Assembly: GCA_036004365.1 (NCBI GenBank)
Contig: DASYRN010000195.1
Coordinates: 1 to 64,000 of the forward strand
From: DP-36 sp036004365
GTDB taxonomy: Bacteria > Desulfobacterota > Binatia > UBA9968
Length of the DNA stretch: 64,000 bases
Reading direction: 5' to 3'
Part shown: one piece after another, positions 32,585 to 40,857 of the stretch
Layout: each line of letters opens with the position of its first letter
Position numbering within the stretch: the stretch's first letter is position 1
Program-made: the position numbers and the translations under genes
The notes under the pieces: model-generated
The model's database searches: none
Told to the model about the DNA's origin: nothing
Seen by the model: only the letters and a program-made list of their open reading frames with translations

Positions 32585-33811
32585 ATGAGTCATGAAAGAC
32601 TGCTGCCCGAAGACGATTATCTGATCACGCGGGCCGATGAATATCTCTGGTCGGAGTCCGAAAGGCTCGGTCTATCCCGGCGTAGCTTCCTCAAATTATT
32701 GGCCGCAGGCGGCTTAGCCGGCGCGATGCTGCCGCGCTCCGCACGCGGGGCGACCGTACAACCCGTCCTGAAGCCCACGCCTCCCGAGCTTTTCAACGAT
32801 TTCGGCAGCAACAAGGAGATGCGCTGGGAGGCGATGTATGGGAGGGGCTATCTCGTTCCGAATGAATTGTTTTTCGTACGCAATCACACCCGCACGCCGA
32901 CCATTGACGTGAGCAACTGGCGTCTTAAGATCGAGGGCTCCGGAGTCAACCGTAGTCTGGAACTTACCTATGATGATCTTCTTGCCATGCCCGCCGTCTC
33001 ATTCGTCCGCTACGTCGAATGTGCGGGTAATGGCCGAAGTTTCTTCGAGACGGCGCACGGCAAAAAGGCGCAAGGGACGCAGTGGAAGCTCGGCGCCATT
33101 GGGGTGGCGGAGTGGACCGGCGTTCCTTTGAGAGAGCTATTGGAGCGCGCAGGCGTCAAGAAAACGGCGCGCGACGTGATGCCCGAGGGTCTGGACGATC
33201 TCAAGGTGAGGCGTCCCATATCGCTCGGCAAGGCTATGGAAGAAGACACGTTGCTCGTTTACGCGATGAACGGCCAGCCTCTGCCGGCTGACCACGGTTA
33301 TCCGGCGCGTGTGCTCATTCCCGGCTGGATCGGCGTCGCAAATATCAAGTGGGTAGGGCGCATCCAGGTGTCGGAAGAACCGCTTTTCTCACAGTGGAAT
33401 ACCGAAACCTACGTGCTGATCGGCTCGGACTACAAACCCAGCCCGCCGGCCAAAGGTCCGATTCTCTCGCTTCAGTCGGTGAAGAGCGCATTGGAACTTC
33501 CCTGGGGCGGCGAAATCGGCGCCGGCCGCAGATTGCTTCGCGGCCGCGCCTGGTCGGCGCAGGGAAAGATCGAGAGGGTAGAATACAGCCTCGATCAGGG
33601 AAAGAACTGGCAAAGGGCAAGGCTCAGGGAGCCAAATATTGCTAAGGCGTGGGTTCGCTGGGACGCCGATTGGAACGTAGGGCCCGGAAAACAGCTGATC
33701 CGGCTCCGCGCTACCGATGAGCGGGGTAACACTCAGCCGGAGCATGTGGTTTTTAACGAGCAGGGATACCTGTACAATGCATCGGTGGATCATCCGATCA
33801 CGGTGAAGTGA
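32585..33811 (+). CDS. Sulfite oxidase-family molybdenum enzyme (SorA/SoxC-like), Tat-exported
   Basis: About 408 residues. The N-terminal SRRSFLKLLAAGGLAG is a twin-arginine signal. The molybdenum ligand is Cys 146 in RYVECAGNGR. Other family blocks are HGYPARVLIPGWIGVANIKWVG and a C-terminal dimerisation domain starting ILSLQSVKS and including the Arg-rich AWSAQGKIERVEYSLDQG. It oxidises sulfite to sulfate or a related S-oxide in the periplasm and passes electrons to the cytochrome encoded just before it. AAAGGAGGT lies five bases before ATG 32585. A SoxC-type or protein methionine sulfoxide-related role is possible. Confidence 0.88.
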   Translation: MSHERLLPEDDYLITRADEYLWSESERLGLSRRSFLKLLAAGGLAGAMLPRSARGATVQPVLKPTPPELFNDFGSNKEMRWEAMYGRGYLVPNELFFVRNHTRTPTIDVSNWRLKIEGSGVNRSLELTYDDLLAMPAVSFVRYVECAGNGRSFFETAHGKKAQGTQWKLGAIGVAEWTGVPLRELLERAGVKKTARDVMPEGLDDLKVRRPISLGKAMEEDTLLVYAMNGQPLPADHGYPARVLIPGWIGVANIKWVGRIQVSEEPLFSQWNTETYVLIGSDYKPSPPAKGPILSLQSVKSALELPWGGEIGAGRRLLRGRAWSAQGKIERVEYSLDQGKNWQRARLREPNIAKAWVRWDADWNVGPGKQLIRLRATDERGNTQPEHVVFNEQGYLYNASVDHPITVK

Positions 33812-33991
33812 GAGATCCAACTAAAGGGCAACGGTGCCGGTGAATTAAGATTTCTTGGATTGTTGGGCGAAGCGGGCTGGGTTTCAATTTCTTCAGAAGG
33901 CCTGGGTCGTTATGACTCTGTTGTTGTGATGTTGCCTGGCGACAAAAGTCGAAAGGCTGTAAACTAATGAGAATTTGTGACGAGGGAACGG

Positions 33992-34987
33992 ATGCTGAAC
34001 CGATTGGACGATTTCGTTGAAGAGCGCCGCATCTCCCAACACTATCGGAACGACAAGAGAGGACACAGCCTGCGATTGAAAAGGAGGGAACTAAGTCCGC
34101 CGCGTCGTATGACGGGAAGGGAGCGGCGCTGGCTCGATCCAAACAAAGGGTTTCTCAAATTGCTCGAGCGCCGCATAGACCTGGTCATGTCGCGCTTTGT
34201 CTATCCTCATCTCTTTGGCCTTTGGAATCCCTACAGCTGGCTGCTTGTTAGACGCTTTTCCCTGGCAGAGATCTCAGTCTCACCTACAGGCTGGCCGGGC
34301 GGTGTACCTCCGCTCAAGGTTCTTCTGATCTCGGACATACATACCGGCACCTTTCTCAAGCCTGAAGTTTTATCGGAGATCATAGACTGCTTGATGGAGC
34401 TAGAACCCGACCTTGTGGCGGTTGCGGGTGACATCGTGACGGGCCAGCCGAGTGATCTCGACGGTTTTCTATCTCTCTTGGCTCCGCTTTCGCACGCTTC
34501 CCTGGGTGCTTGGTACTGCTACGGGAACCATGACTACTTTGGCGGCGATCCTGAAGATATCCGCAAGGCTCTTAGCTCGATAGGAATCTCCACGCTCAAA
34601 AACGAGTCCGTGAGCTTGGCACATGGTAACGGCAACTTTGTTCTGGGCGGAATCGACGACCGGATTCTTGGCGAACCGGATTGGGATCGTTTGCTCTCGA
34701 AGCACGGTCCCCCTCATCTCCTTCTCGCCCATAACCCGGATTTCTTTTACGAGGCAGAGGCGCGCGGCGTGCCGCTTACACTCTCAGGTCACACTCACGG
34801 CGGCCAAATCCGCCTTACGAATGGGCCGCCCATTATCCGCCAAAGCCGGTTTTGTCTCGACGAGGGAGCTTATGCGTTCTGCTCTTCGCTCCTCATCGTG
34901 TCGCGCGGGTTGGGGAGTGTGGGTCTGCCCTTCCGCTACGGAGCGGACCCTGAGGCAATCCTGATCGAGATCCTTCCGCCGAGATGA
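33992..34987 (+). CDS. Metallophosphoesterase (calcineurin-like)
   Basis: About 331 residues. All metal-binding blocks are present: LLISDIHTGTF (DxH), AVAGDIVTG (GD), YCYGNHDYFGG (GNHD), LLLAHNPDF and LTLSGHTHGGQI (GHTHGG). The basic N-terminal region (DKRGHSLRLKRRELSPPRR) and amphipathic segment before the domain suggest membrane or nucleic-acid contact. The end of the protein (GLGSVGLPFRYGADPEA) is like YaeI-type phosphodiesterases acting on UDP-diacylglucosamine or related lipids, which is inference. GAGGGA precedes ATG 33992. It converges with the next gene. Confidence 0.85.
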   Translation: MLNRLDDFVEERRISQHYRNDKRGHSLRLKRRELSPPRRMTGRERRWLDPNKGFLKLLERRIDLVMSRFVYPHLFGLWNPYSWLLVRRFSLAEISVSPTGWPGGVPPLKVLLISDIHTGTFLKPEVLSEIIDCLMELEPDLVAVAGDIVTGQPSDLDGFLSLLAPLSHASLGAWYCYGNHDYFGGDPEDIRKALSSIGISTLKNESVSLAHGNGNFVLGGIDDRILGEPDWDRLLSKHGPPHLLLAHNPDFFYEAEARGVPLTLSGHTHGGQIRLTNGPPIIRQSRFCLDEGAYAFCSSLLIVSRGLGSVGLPFRYGADPEAILIEILPPR

Positions 34988-34993
34988 TCATGG

Positions 34994-35015
34994 CTGAACT
35001 GCGCGCTTAGTTCAG
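34994..35015. terminator. Possible weak hairpin between convergent genes
   Basis: CTGAACT and AGTTCAG form a seven-pair stem around an eight-base loop between the stop codons of two facing genes. No T-run follows, so the terminator function is only suggested. Confidence 0.35.
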
Positions 35016-36017
35016 CTTCAAACCGACGACTTTAGCGGGATTAAGCGTGCAAACGGTATAAAGTTCCTCCTGGGTGAGGCCGAACGCCTCCATATAGCCC
35101 CGGACCAATCGCATCGCCTCAACGGAATCAGGAAACAAAGGCTCGCCTGCGTCGCTCGACAACGTGAAATGTTCGGGCCCGATTTTACGGATCGCGTCGT
35201 ACATGAGCTGCGGGTCGACGCCGAGGAGCGGAGAGAGTTCATCATAGGTGAAGTTAAAGAGGATGCCGATCTTGGAAAGCTCTTTCATTTGGTCCACCGA
35301 AAGGTCGATGAAGGGACTAAAGGGGTGATCGATCACGGCGCGCTTAAGCCCTACTCTGGCTATTTCCTCGGCGAGCTTGTAGATCTCCTCGTGGGTCGCG
35401 TGGCCGAAAAAGAGAGCCGCGCCTTTATCCGCGCAGATGCGGACGATCTCGCGCACCTCTTTTGTAAGCTCGCCATTTTCATCAAGGTTGTAGTGTCCGA
35501 TTCTAAGCGCTCTTTCCCAAGGCAGTGGTCCGACCCAGCCAGATGCGTTGCCGTCTTCGGCGAATCGGCGATAGGTTCCCACGGTCTTTAACGTGTTGGC
35601 ATGCGTGAAGACGGGAAGCCAGACAGCTATGACGCCCGACTCAATCACCTCGTGCACCACCTTGGCCGAGACCGGTGCCATTTGTCTGCCACAGACGTAT
35701 CCGGCCCAACAGATGACAGGATCGAGTCGCTCCTGGTCGGCCCAGCGATTTACCTCCTCCTGTACCGTGCGGACTGACTCAGCGGGATCGTCGCCGAAGA
35801 TGCTTTTGAACAGCAGACCTTTCATCTCTGCCTGTGAGGCTCGCTTGGCAAGGTCTAAGGGGTTCTGCTGGCCCTCATGCGCGTGGCAGTGGATGTCGAT
35901 CGCATCCTTCACTTTGATGTGCGGCGGGCGGATCTCTCCCGGACGATACTGCGTGCGCGCCGCATAAGAGGTGACGCAGCGCTCTCGGGTGGGTGTGGAG
36001 ACGATGTTTTCGCGCAT
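35007..36017 (-). CDS. DUF6282-type amidohydrolase-like protein
   Basis: About 336 residues. It has an amidohydrolase-type metal core: DAIDIHCHAHEGQQNP near the start, VICWAGYVCG, FFGHATHEEI, RAVIDHPFSPFIDLS, and FTLSSDAGEPLFPDS as the closing Asp region. The pattern matches proteins annotated as DUF6282, a branch of the amidohydrolase fold with unknown substrates. A clear GCAGGAGGA site precedes ATG 36017. A short inverted repeat (TTGAC-TTT-GTCAA) lies upstream between it and the divergent phosphoribosyltransferase gene. Confidence 0.82.
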   Translation of the reverse strand: MRENIVSTPTRERCVTSYAARTQYRPGEIRPPHIKVKDAIDIHCHAHEGQQNPLDLAKRASQAEMKGLLFKSIFGDDPAESVRTVQEEVNRWADQERLDPVICWAGYVCGRQMAPVSAKVVHEVIESGVIAVWLPVFTHANTLKTVGTYRRFAEDGNASGWVGPLPWERALRIGHYNLDENGELTKEVREIVRICADKGAALFFGHATHEEIYKLAEEIARVGLKRAVIDHPFSPFIDLSVDQMKELSKIGILFNFTYDELSPLLGVDPQLMYDAIRKIGPEHFTLSSDAGEPLFPDSVEAMRLVRGYMEAFGLTQEELYTVCTLNPAKVVGLKLN

Positions 36018-36088
36018 ATTTGTCCTCCTGCAAGCCTCAAGCGGCTCGCCAAGCGGGATGGAGATCATATGATGGTGCACCAAAAGCG

Positions 36089-36101
36089 TTGACTTTGTCA
36101 A
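36089..36101. promoter_or_regulatory. Inverted repeat TTGAC-TTT-GTCAA in a divergent promoter region
   Basis: Perfect five-base arms around TTT, between two divergent genes. Each arm reads as a -35-like TTGAC on its own strand. It may be an operator or two overlapping -35 elements. Confidence 0.3.
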
Positions 36102-36193
36102 AGCTATTTCTTCTGTTTTTGCCGTTGCCTCGTGGGGATCGTCGTGGCATGGTGCCTTTTAAGCTCGGGCACAGCAGTTGCTAAATTTTGTTT

Positions 36194-36865
36194 ATGCGTT
36201 TTCGCGATCGGACTGAAGCGGGTCAGGCTTTGGCTGCGAAGCTCATGTTCTACGAGGGGCGCGCCGATACGCTCGTGCTCGGTCTCCCGCGAGGTGGGGT
36301 GCCGGTAGCTTTCGAGGTGGCTGCTGCGTTGCATGTGCCGTTGGATGTTTTCGTCGTTCGCAAGCTCGGTGTTCCTGGGCAGGAAGAGCTCGCGATGGGA
36401 GCCACGGCTAGCGGAAGGGTGCGAGTGCTCAACGAAGAAGTCATCAAGGAGCTTGAGATTACCGACCGAGCCATCGAAGGTGTGGCGGCCAGGGAAGAGC
36501 AGGAACTGGAGCGCCGCGAGCGGCTCTACCGCGGGGAGCGCGCACCCTTGGATGTCAAAGGAAAAACGGTCATCCTGGTCGATGACGGGCTTGCCACAGG
36601 TTCAACCATGCGTGCAGCCGTATTAGCCCTCAAGCGACAAGCACCGGCCCGCATTGTAGCGGCTGCTCCTGTCGCCGCGCCTTCCACCTGCGAAGAGCTC
36701 AGGGAGGAGGTGGATGAGGTCATCTGCGCGGCGACGCCTGAGCCCTTTTACTCCGTAGGGCAATGGTACGAGGATTTTTCTCAAACGAGTGACCGTGAGA
36801 TCCAGGACCTTCTCAGCCGCGCAGCCAAGAGCGGGAGACAGGCTGGCGCACGCACCGAGGTCTAA
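36194..36865 (+). CDS. Phosphoribosyltransferase family protein
   Basis: About 223 residues. The PRPP-binding motif VILVDDGLATGST is intact and the N-terminal LVLGLPRGGVPVAFEVAAAL is the pyrophosphate loop of the COG1926 group of orphan phosphoribosyltransferases. The acceptor is not known. The RKLGVPGQEELAMGATASG segment is also typical. A DNA-repair or dienelactone-hydrolase partner often sits beside such genes; none is here. The start used is ATG 36194, two codons after a TTG. No ribosome site is seen. Confidence 0.82.
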   Translation: MRFRDRTEAGQALAAKLMFYEGRADTLVLGLPRGGVPVAFEVAAALHVPLDVFVVRKLGVPGQEELAMGATASGRVRVLNEEVIKELEITDRAIEGVAAREEQELERRERLYRGERAPLDVKGKTVILVDDGLATGSTMRAAVLALKRQAPARIVAAAPVAAPSTCEELREEVDEVICAATPEPFYSVGQWYEDFSQTSDREIQDLLSRAAKSGRQAGARTEV

Positions 36866-36900
36866 TTCCATTCCGACTCTGGTTAAACTCTGTCGTTTGA

Positions 36901-36939
36901 TTTTGACTATTGCCCCCCGGGAATGATTGAAGCTATAGT
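36901..36939 (+). repeat. Conserved element, copy 2, promoter-like, upstream of the luciferase-like gene
   Basis: Matches 31181-31218. TTGCCC at 36910 and TATAGT at 36934 are 18 nt apart, and the gene starts 40 bases further on, so here a promoter role is likely. Confidence 0.5.
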
Positions 36940-36978
36940 TTTGAAACGTCACTCCCTACTTCCCATGCGAGGTTAACG

Positions 36979-38223
36979 ATGAAACCGGTGCAGCTCTTCT
37001 GCTGGCATTTCATGGCCTATCCTTACCTGCCTAAGGATTTTGACGAGAAATATGACTCGGGTTGGGTCACGGTTCCCAACAGCCTTTGGGATAACGAGAA
37101 GGCGAGAGGACTTTACCAGGAGTACATCGATCAGCTTGCCTATGCGGACGAGCTGGGCTTCGACGGCATGGTGCTCAACGAGCATCATCAAAACATCTAC
37201 GGCTTGATGCCCTCGCCCAACTTGATCGCCGCGGCGCTGACGCAAAAAACGACGCGGGCAAAGATCGTCGTGCTTGGCAACCTTCTTCCATTGCATCTTA
37301 ACCCGATGAGAATCGCCGAGGAGTACGCGATGATCGATCAGATGAGCAACGGCCGCTTGATCGCCGGCTTCGCGCCTGGTGGCGGCCCGGAAACCTTCAA
37401 CTATGACGTGTCCTCCGCGACTTCGCGCGAGAAATTCTGGGAAGCTGTAGATCTCATCGCGCGCGCCTGGGCGGAAGACGGCCCATTCTGCCACGAAGGC
37501 CGCTACTATCCGCTGCGCTATGTGAATCCGTGGCCGAAACCGTTACAAAAGCCCTTTCCACCCATCTGGATACCCGGCTCGCGTAGCGCTTCGACGCTGG
37601 TTGAAGTTGCAAAGCGGGGTTTCTGCTATTTTCTTTCTTCTCGTAGCCACGGCGGTGAAACGCACAAGGCCCAGCAGCAGTTCGCACAGATTCTCGCGCA
37701 GCACGGCGATGCCTACGAGCCTTCTCGCTTCGGTATTCTGATGTCCGCCTACGTCTCCGAGACCGATCAACAGGCGCGGGAAGAGTGCGAGGAAGCGGTT
37801 TGGTATTTTTTGAAAAATTGTCTTAAAGGTCATTTGCGGCGAGAGGGGAGGCAGCTCACCTTCGGTCCAGGAGTTCCTTATATCCCCACTCCTGCATGGA
37901 GAGAGTACCTCAAAAGCTCCTCGCCAGGCCGCAGGCTCTTGGGCGATGTCGAAAACTGGGAGGAACTCGATGCGTCCCAGTCGATCATCGTCGGGAGCGC
38001 AGACACAGTCATCCGGCGCATATGGAAGATCATCGAACAAGCGAAAGTGGGAAATTTACTAATCCAATTCCATATCGGCAACCTGTCGCGTGAGCTTACG
38101 CGAAAGAGCATGGCTTTATTTGCCCGCAAGGTAGCGCCGGTTCTGCGGGGAGATTCGTTGAAGCTTTTCCAGAGAGAGTTTTCTACTCCGGGCGAAGCGC
38201 GGCGGACGGAGCCACTCCCTTGA
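36979..38223 (+). CDS. Luciferase-like monooxygenase-family oxidoreductase
   Basis: A 414-residue TIM-barrel flavin (FMN or F420) oxidoreductase of the LLM class. The family order is visible: QLFCWHFMAYPYLP at the start, YADELGFDGMVLNEHHQ with the conserved Glu-His-His, LGNLLPLHLNPMRIAEEYAMIDQMSNGRLIAGFAPGGG, and FPPIWIPGSRSASTLVEVAKRG. It likely oxidises a ring or sulfonate. The F420 operon in the same window makes F420 use possible, but LLM proteins with FMN are equally common and no residue settles it. The next gene starts on its stop codon. Confidence 0.87.
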   Translation: MKPVQLFCWHFMAYPYLPKDFDEKYDSGWVTVPNSLWDNEKARGLYQEYIDQLAYADELGFDGMVLNEHHQNIYGLMPSPNLIAAALTQKTTRAKIVVLGNLLPLHLNPMRIAEEYAMIDQMSNGRLIAGFAPGGGPETFNYDVSSATSREKFWEAVDLIARAWAEDGPFCHEGRYYPLRYVNPWPKPLQKPFPPIWIPGSRSASTLVEVAKRGFCYFLSSRSHGGETHKAQQQFAQILAQHGDAYEPSRFGILMSAYVSETDQQAREECEEAVWYFLKNCLKGHLRREGRQLTFGPGVPYIPTPAWREYLKSSSPGRRLLGDVENWEELDASQSIIVGSADTVIRRIWKIIEQAKVGNLLIQFHIGNLSRELTRKSMALFARKVAPVLRGDSLKLFQREFSTPGEARRTEPLP

Positions 38224-39032
38224 GCGGACGGTTTCTTGACGTCAGCCACCGGAAAGTCTGGATCCTCGAGAAAGGGAGCGGCCCTCCGCTCCTCTACCTG
38301 CATGGGTTCGCCGACGTCCACAGCGTGAAAGAGGGCTGGCTTCCATTTCATGAGCATCTCTCGCAGCGGACGCATGTGATCGCGCCCGCCCACCCGGGCT
38401 GCGCGCTGACCGAAGAGAATGCAGATGTGGAAGCGATCGAGGATGTCGTGTTTCACTATCTCGAAGTCATCGACGCCCTCGGGCTGAAGGAGTTCGGTCT
38501 TGTCGGGGCCTGTGTGGGCGGTTGGATTTCAGCGGAGATCGCCGTGCGCCATCCGGAAAAAATTCGCAAGCTTGTTTTAATCGGAGCCGCGGGTCTCTTT
38601 GTGGAAGGGGCTCCGATAGGAGATGTTTTCATGATGGCACAACCGGAGCGGGGAGTAGGTAACGCCGGGTTACGAAGCCAGTTTTTTTCCCGGCCGGATC
38701 ATCCGAAGGCTTTGGAATTTTTTCCCGATGGCCGTGGCGATCTGGAGGACGAGATCCGAAGGTATCAGATGCTGAGATTTTCGTCGCGCATAGGCTTTCG
38801 GCCTCCCTACTTTTATAACCGCGCGCTCAAGGGACGCCTACACCGCATCTCGTCACCCGCCTTGATTTTGTGGGGAGCAGAGGATCACATGGTTCCGCTC
38901 GCTCATGGAGAGAGCTATGCCAGTTCCATCCCAGGGGCGGGGCTTAAGGCTATCGAACAGGCCGGGCATAGCCTCCATGTCGAATTGCCGGGTCTTACCG
39001 GCCCGATCGTTTCGGATTTTGTTTCCAACTAA
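38220..39032 (+). CDS. Alpha/beta hydrolase with a cysteine nucleophile
   Basis: A 270-residue hydrolase. The oxyanion region is LLYLHGFAD, the nucleophile elbow is GACVGG with Cys 98 in place of Ser, and the rest of the triad is Asp 222 (WGAEDHMVP) and His 250 (QAGHSLHVE). Cys nucleophiles occur in dienelactone hydrolases and related enzymes. Its TTG start overlaps the stop of the upstream oxidoreductase (TTGA), implying coupled translation and a two-step pathway: the flavoenzyme oxidises a substrate and this protein hydrolyses the product. The substrate is unknown. Confidence 0.85.
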   Translation: MSGRFLDVSHRKVWILEKGSGPPLLYLHGFADVHSVKEGWLPFHEHLSQRTHVIAPAHPGCALTEENADVEAIEDVVFHYLEVIDALGLKEFGLVGACVGGWISAEIAVRHPEKIRKLVLIGAAGLFVEGAPIGDVFMMAQPERGVGNAGLRSQFFSRPDHPKALEFFPDGRGDLEDEIRRYQMLRFSSRIGFRPPYFYNRALKGRLHRISSPALILWGAEDHMVPLAHGESYASSIPGAGLKAIEQAGHSLHVELPGLTGPIVSDFVSN

Positions 39033-39299
39033 CCGCTTAATCGCCCAGAAGAATCACCGCCTCCGATCCGATCCTCCGGCCACAAAAGTCTTGCCATTAT
39101 CCAAAACTATTCGTTTTGTCTCCTTTAACATGCATTGGGATATGGCATTGGAGGAATATTCATACAGACCCCTTGCCTTCCCCTCCTTGGATGGCAACAA
39201 TCCTACGGTTTTTACAAGGTAATTCGAGCCTATGTTCTGGCACGGCCTTTGAATCATGAGTTAATTGAAGATTCTAATGCGAGAAAGGGGGCGATCAGA

Positions 39300-39986
39300 G
39301 TGAATCGGTTAAGCCGGTTTCAATCGATATGTTTCTTGGCGGTGGGCTTAGGTTTTACGTTTTTTATCGGTTGCGTGCCTCCCAGAGCAGCTACCTTAAA
39401 TGAGGCCAGATTGGGTCAAGGCCAGGTAGTCGTTGATGCGACTTTACGGCCTGGTGAAATTCGGGCCGAGGTATTGCAGGTTGAGCCGAGCAGACGCGAA
39501 ATCCTGGTGCAGAGAGACGACGGCCGCAAGGAGACGCTTACATACGATAACGTCTCAACCAAGGTGATTTATCACGGGCGGGAATATTCTGTAGAAAATC
39601 TGGAGGCGGGCGATGTCATAGCCTTTCAGACCCGTCCACGAACGAGCAATCATGTCGACACGATACGCGTTCAAGAACCCGTTCAAGCCCGTGCGGGTTC
39701 GTCTATCGCTCGGGGTTCCCCGCAGTCTCCGCCACCGCGAGCCGAGGTCATCGAGGGAACAGTCGAGAGAATCGATTACGATCGGGGCGTATTTGATCTG
39801 AGACCTCGGGTTGGACGAACGGTTACTGTAGCGCTGCGTTATAATGCCCGGACCGCTGATGTCGAAACCTTCCGGCGCCTTCGCAGGGGCGATTATGTGA
39901 GATTGGAAGGGGAATTTCTCAATCCCGACAGTTTTCAATTGTTAGCTTTTTTGCCGGATTTCGATCGCTCTCAAGGTCGGCGGTAA
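39300..39986 (+). CDS. Putative lipoprotein with two similar beta domains
   Basis: About 228 residues, starting with GTG 39300 after AAAGGGGG. The N terminus is a lipoprotein signal (ICFLAVGLGFTFFIGC), with Cys as the lipidated residue. Two segments look alike: RAEVLQVEPSRREILVQRDDGRKETLTYDNVSTKVIYHGREYSVENLEAGDVI and EGTVERIDYDRGVFDLRPRVGRTVTVALRYNARTADVETFRRLRRGDYV in outline, each a small beta-barrel of the type used for nucleic-acid or carbohydrate binding. They are joined by a Ser/Pro-rich linker. It is followed by a predicted structured RNA and terminator. No family recognised. Confidence 0.65.
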   Translation: MNRLSRFQSICFLAVGLGFTFFIGCVPPRAATLNEARLGQGQVVVDATLRPGEIRAEVLQVEPSRREILVQRDDGRKETLTYDNVSTKVIYHGREYSVENLEAGDVIAFQTRPRTSNHVDTIRVQEPVQARAGSSIARGSPQSPPPRAEVIEGTVERIDYDRGVFDLRPRVGRTVTVALRYNARTADVETFRRLRRGDYVRLEGEFLNPDSFQLLAFLPDFDRSQGRR

Positions 39987-40045
39987 GGGGACATCTCTGT
40001 TTGGGTTGGCAGTGTAGTAAAGACCAATTGGTTTAAGGTTTCACA

Positions 40046-40149
40046 GAGGTGCCGGATGAAAGCGGCATCTCGGGACCTGGCTTTGCCCTTTAGCGAGGTG
40101 GGGCCAGGAGAAGAGGGCCTGAGTCATTTTTGACTCGGGCCTTTTTTTT
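40046..40149 (+). ncRNA. Candidate structured RNA ending in an intrinsic terminator
   Basis: Three hairpins follow one another. The first is a nine-pair stem, GAGGTGCCG (40046) with CGGCATCTC (40063), around the loop GATGAAAG. The second pairs CCTGGC (40076) with GCCAGG (40103). The third is the terminator at 40115. No frame is coded here. It could be a small RNA, a 3' end of the lipoprotein mRNA, or a leader that controls transcription read-through. I do not recognise a known family. Confidence 0.5.
40115..40149 (+). terminator. Intrinsic terminator
   Basis: GGGCCTGAGTCA pairs with TGACTCGGGCC around TTTT, followed by a run of eight T. Strong signal for the lipoprotein/structured-RNA transcript. 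Confidence 0.92.
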
Positions 40150-40200
40150 ATCTTCGCCGGATCCTTGAAGCCGGCATCATTCTAACCCGACCGTCCTTAG

Positions 40201-40650
40201 CAAAGCTGGCGGTTACTGAAGAGAGGAGAGGCACGGGTCGACAGAGGGACTTTAGATTTGAATCTTAAATCCGAGGTCAGGAAAAACAGATTGGACGGCA
40301 AAGGGAGGATGGTGATCACGCAGCTGGAATTCGCGCCGTCCCGGAGCTATCTGGACACCTTCATGGGACTTCCCCGAAGCGCGGTGATCAATTTTCTCCA
40401 AGATCATCAAGATGCCATCGATATCCAATTTACCCTCACGGGCGACGTCAGCCACCCGAATTTTTCTCTTAACGAGACCCTCGCTACGCGGGTTGCAACG
40501 GCCATGGCGGGACAGCTGGGCGTAAGCATCCGGGGAGTTGCCGAGGGACTCGAGACCTTGGGGCGGAAAGGGCTGGAGGGGGCTAGCGGGGTCGCCGATG
40601 CGATCGGCTCTGCATTCAGGAGTCTACTCGGCGGAAGCGAAAAACAGTAG
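40201..40650 (+). pseudogene. C-terminal fragment of a DUF748/AsmA-like protein
   Basis: The frame is open from 40201 but has no proper start, and a TAG lies at 40198, soon after a terminator. The text LDLNLKSEVRKNRLDGKGRM, SAVINFLQDHQDAIDIQFTLTGDVSHPNFSL and a final AIGSAFRSLLGG match the extreme C terminus of DUF748 envelope proteins (normally over 900 residues), which span the periplasm. The rest of the gene is absent. It is thus a remnant, unless a TTG at 40258 allows a short product. Confidence 0.65.
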
Positions 40651-40652
40651 AG

Positions 40653-40857
40653 ACAGGTCACAGCAGTCCGCTCGAATTTCAGGTCAAGGCTAAGATCGAA
40701 GAGGCGAAAAAGATCCGCCTGGGACTCCGCTACCTCCGCATCGAAACGCTCAAAGTCGGGAAGTCCGTGCTCACAGCAGAACAGAGAGATCAACTAAAGA
40801 ATTTAGTGGCGTCTGGCCGCCGCCGATTCCAAAAACCTCAGGGGACGAGCTCTGATT
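40653..40857 (+). other. Open frame without start codon, codon-like composition
   Basis: After the DUF748 fragment, another frame reads about 67 residues (FQVKAKIEEAKKIRLGLRY, LRIETLKVGKSVLTAEQRDQ, LKNLVASGRRR). Third positions look coding-like, but there is no ATG/GTG start at its beginning and no recognisable family. It may be a second gene fragment in this decayed area. Confidence 0.3.

Noticed and set aside
36979..38223. Calling the luciferase-like oxidoreductase F420-dependent because an F420 operon is in the window
   Set aside because: FMN-using members are equally common and no diagnostic residue could be identified; the two loci are about 25 kb apart.
40046..40114. Cobalamin riboswitch, suggested by a CCAGGAGA stretch near 40103
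   Set aside because: The other invariant blocks of a cobalamin riboswitch are absent and it lies upstream of a gene fragment, not a cobalamin-related gene.
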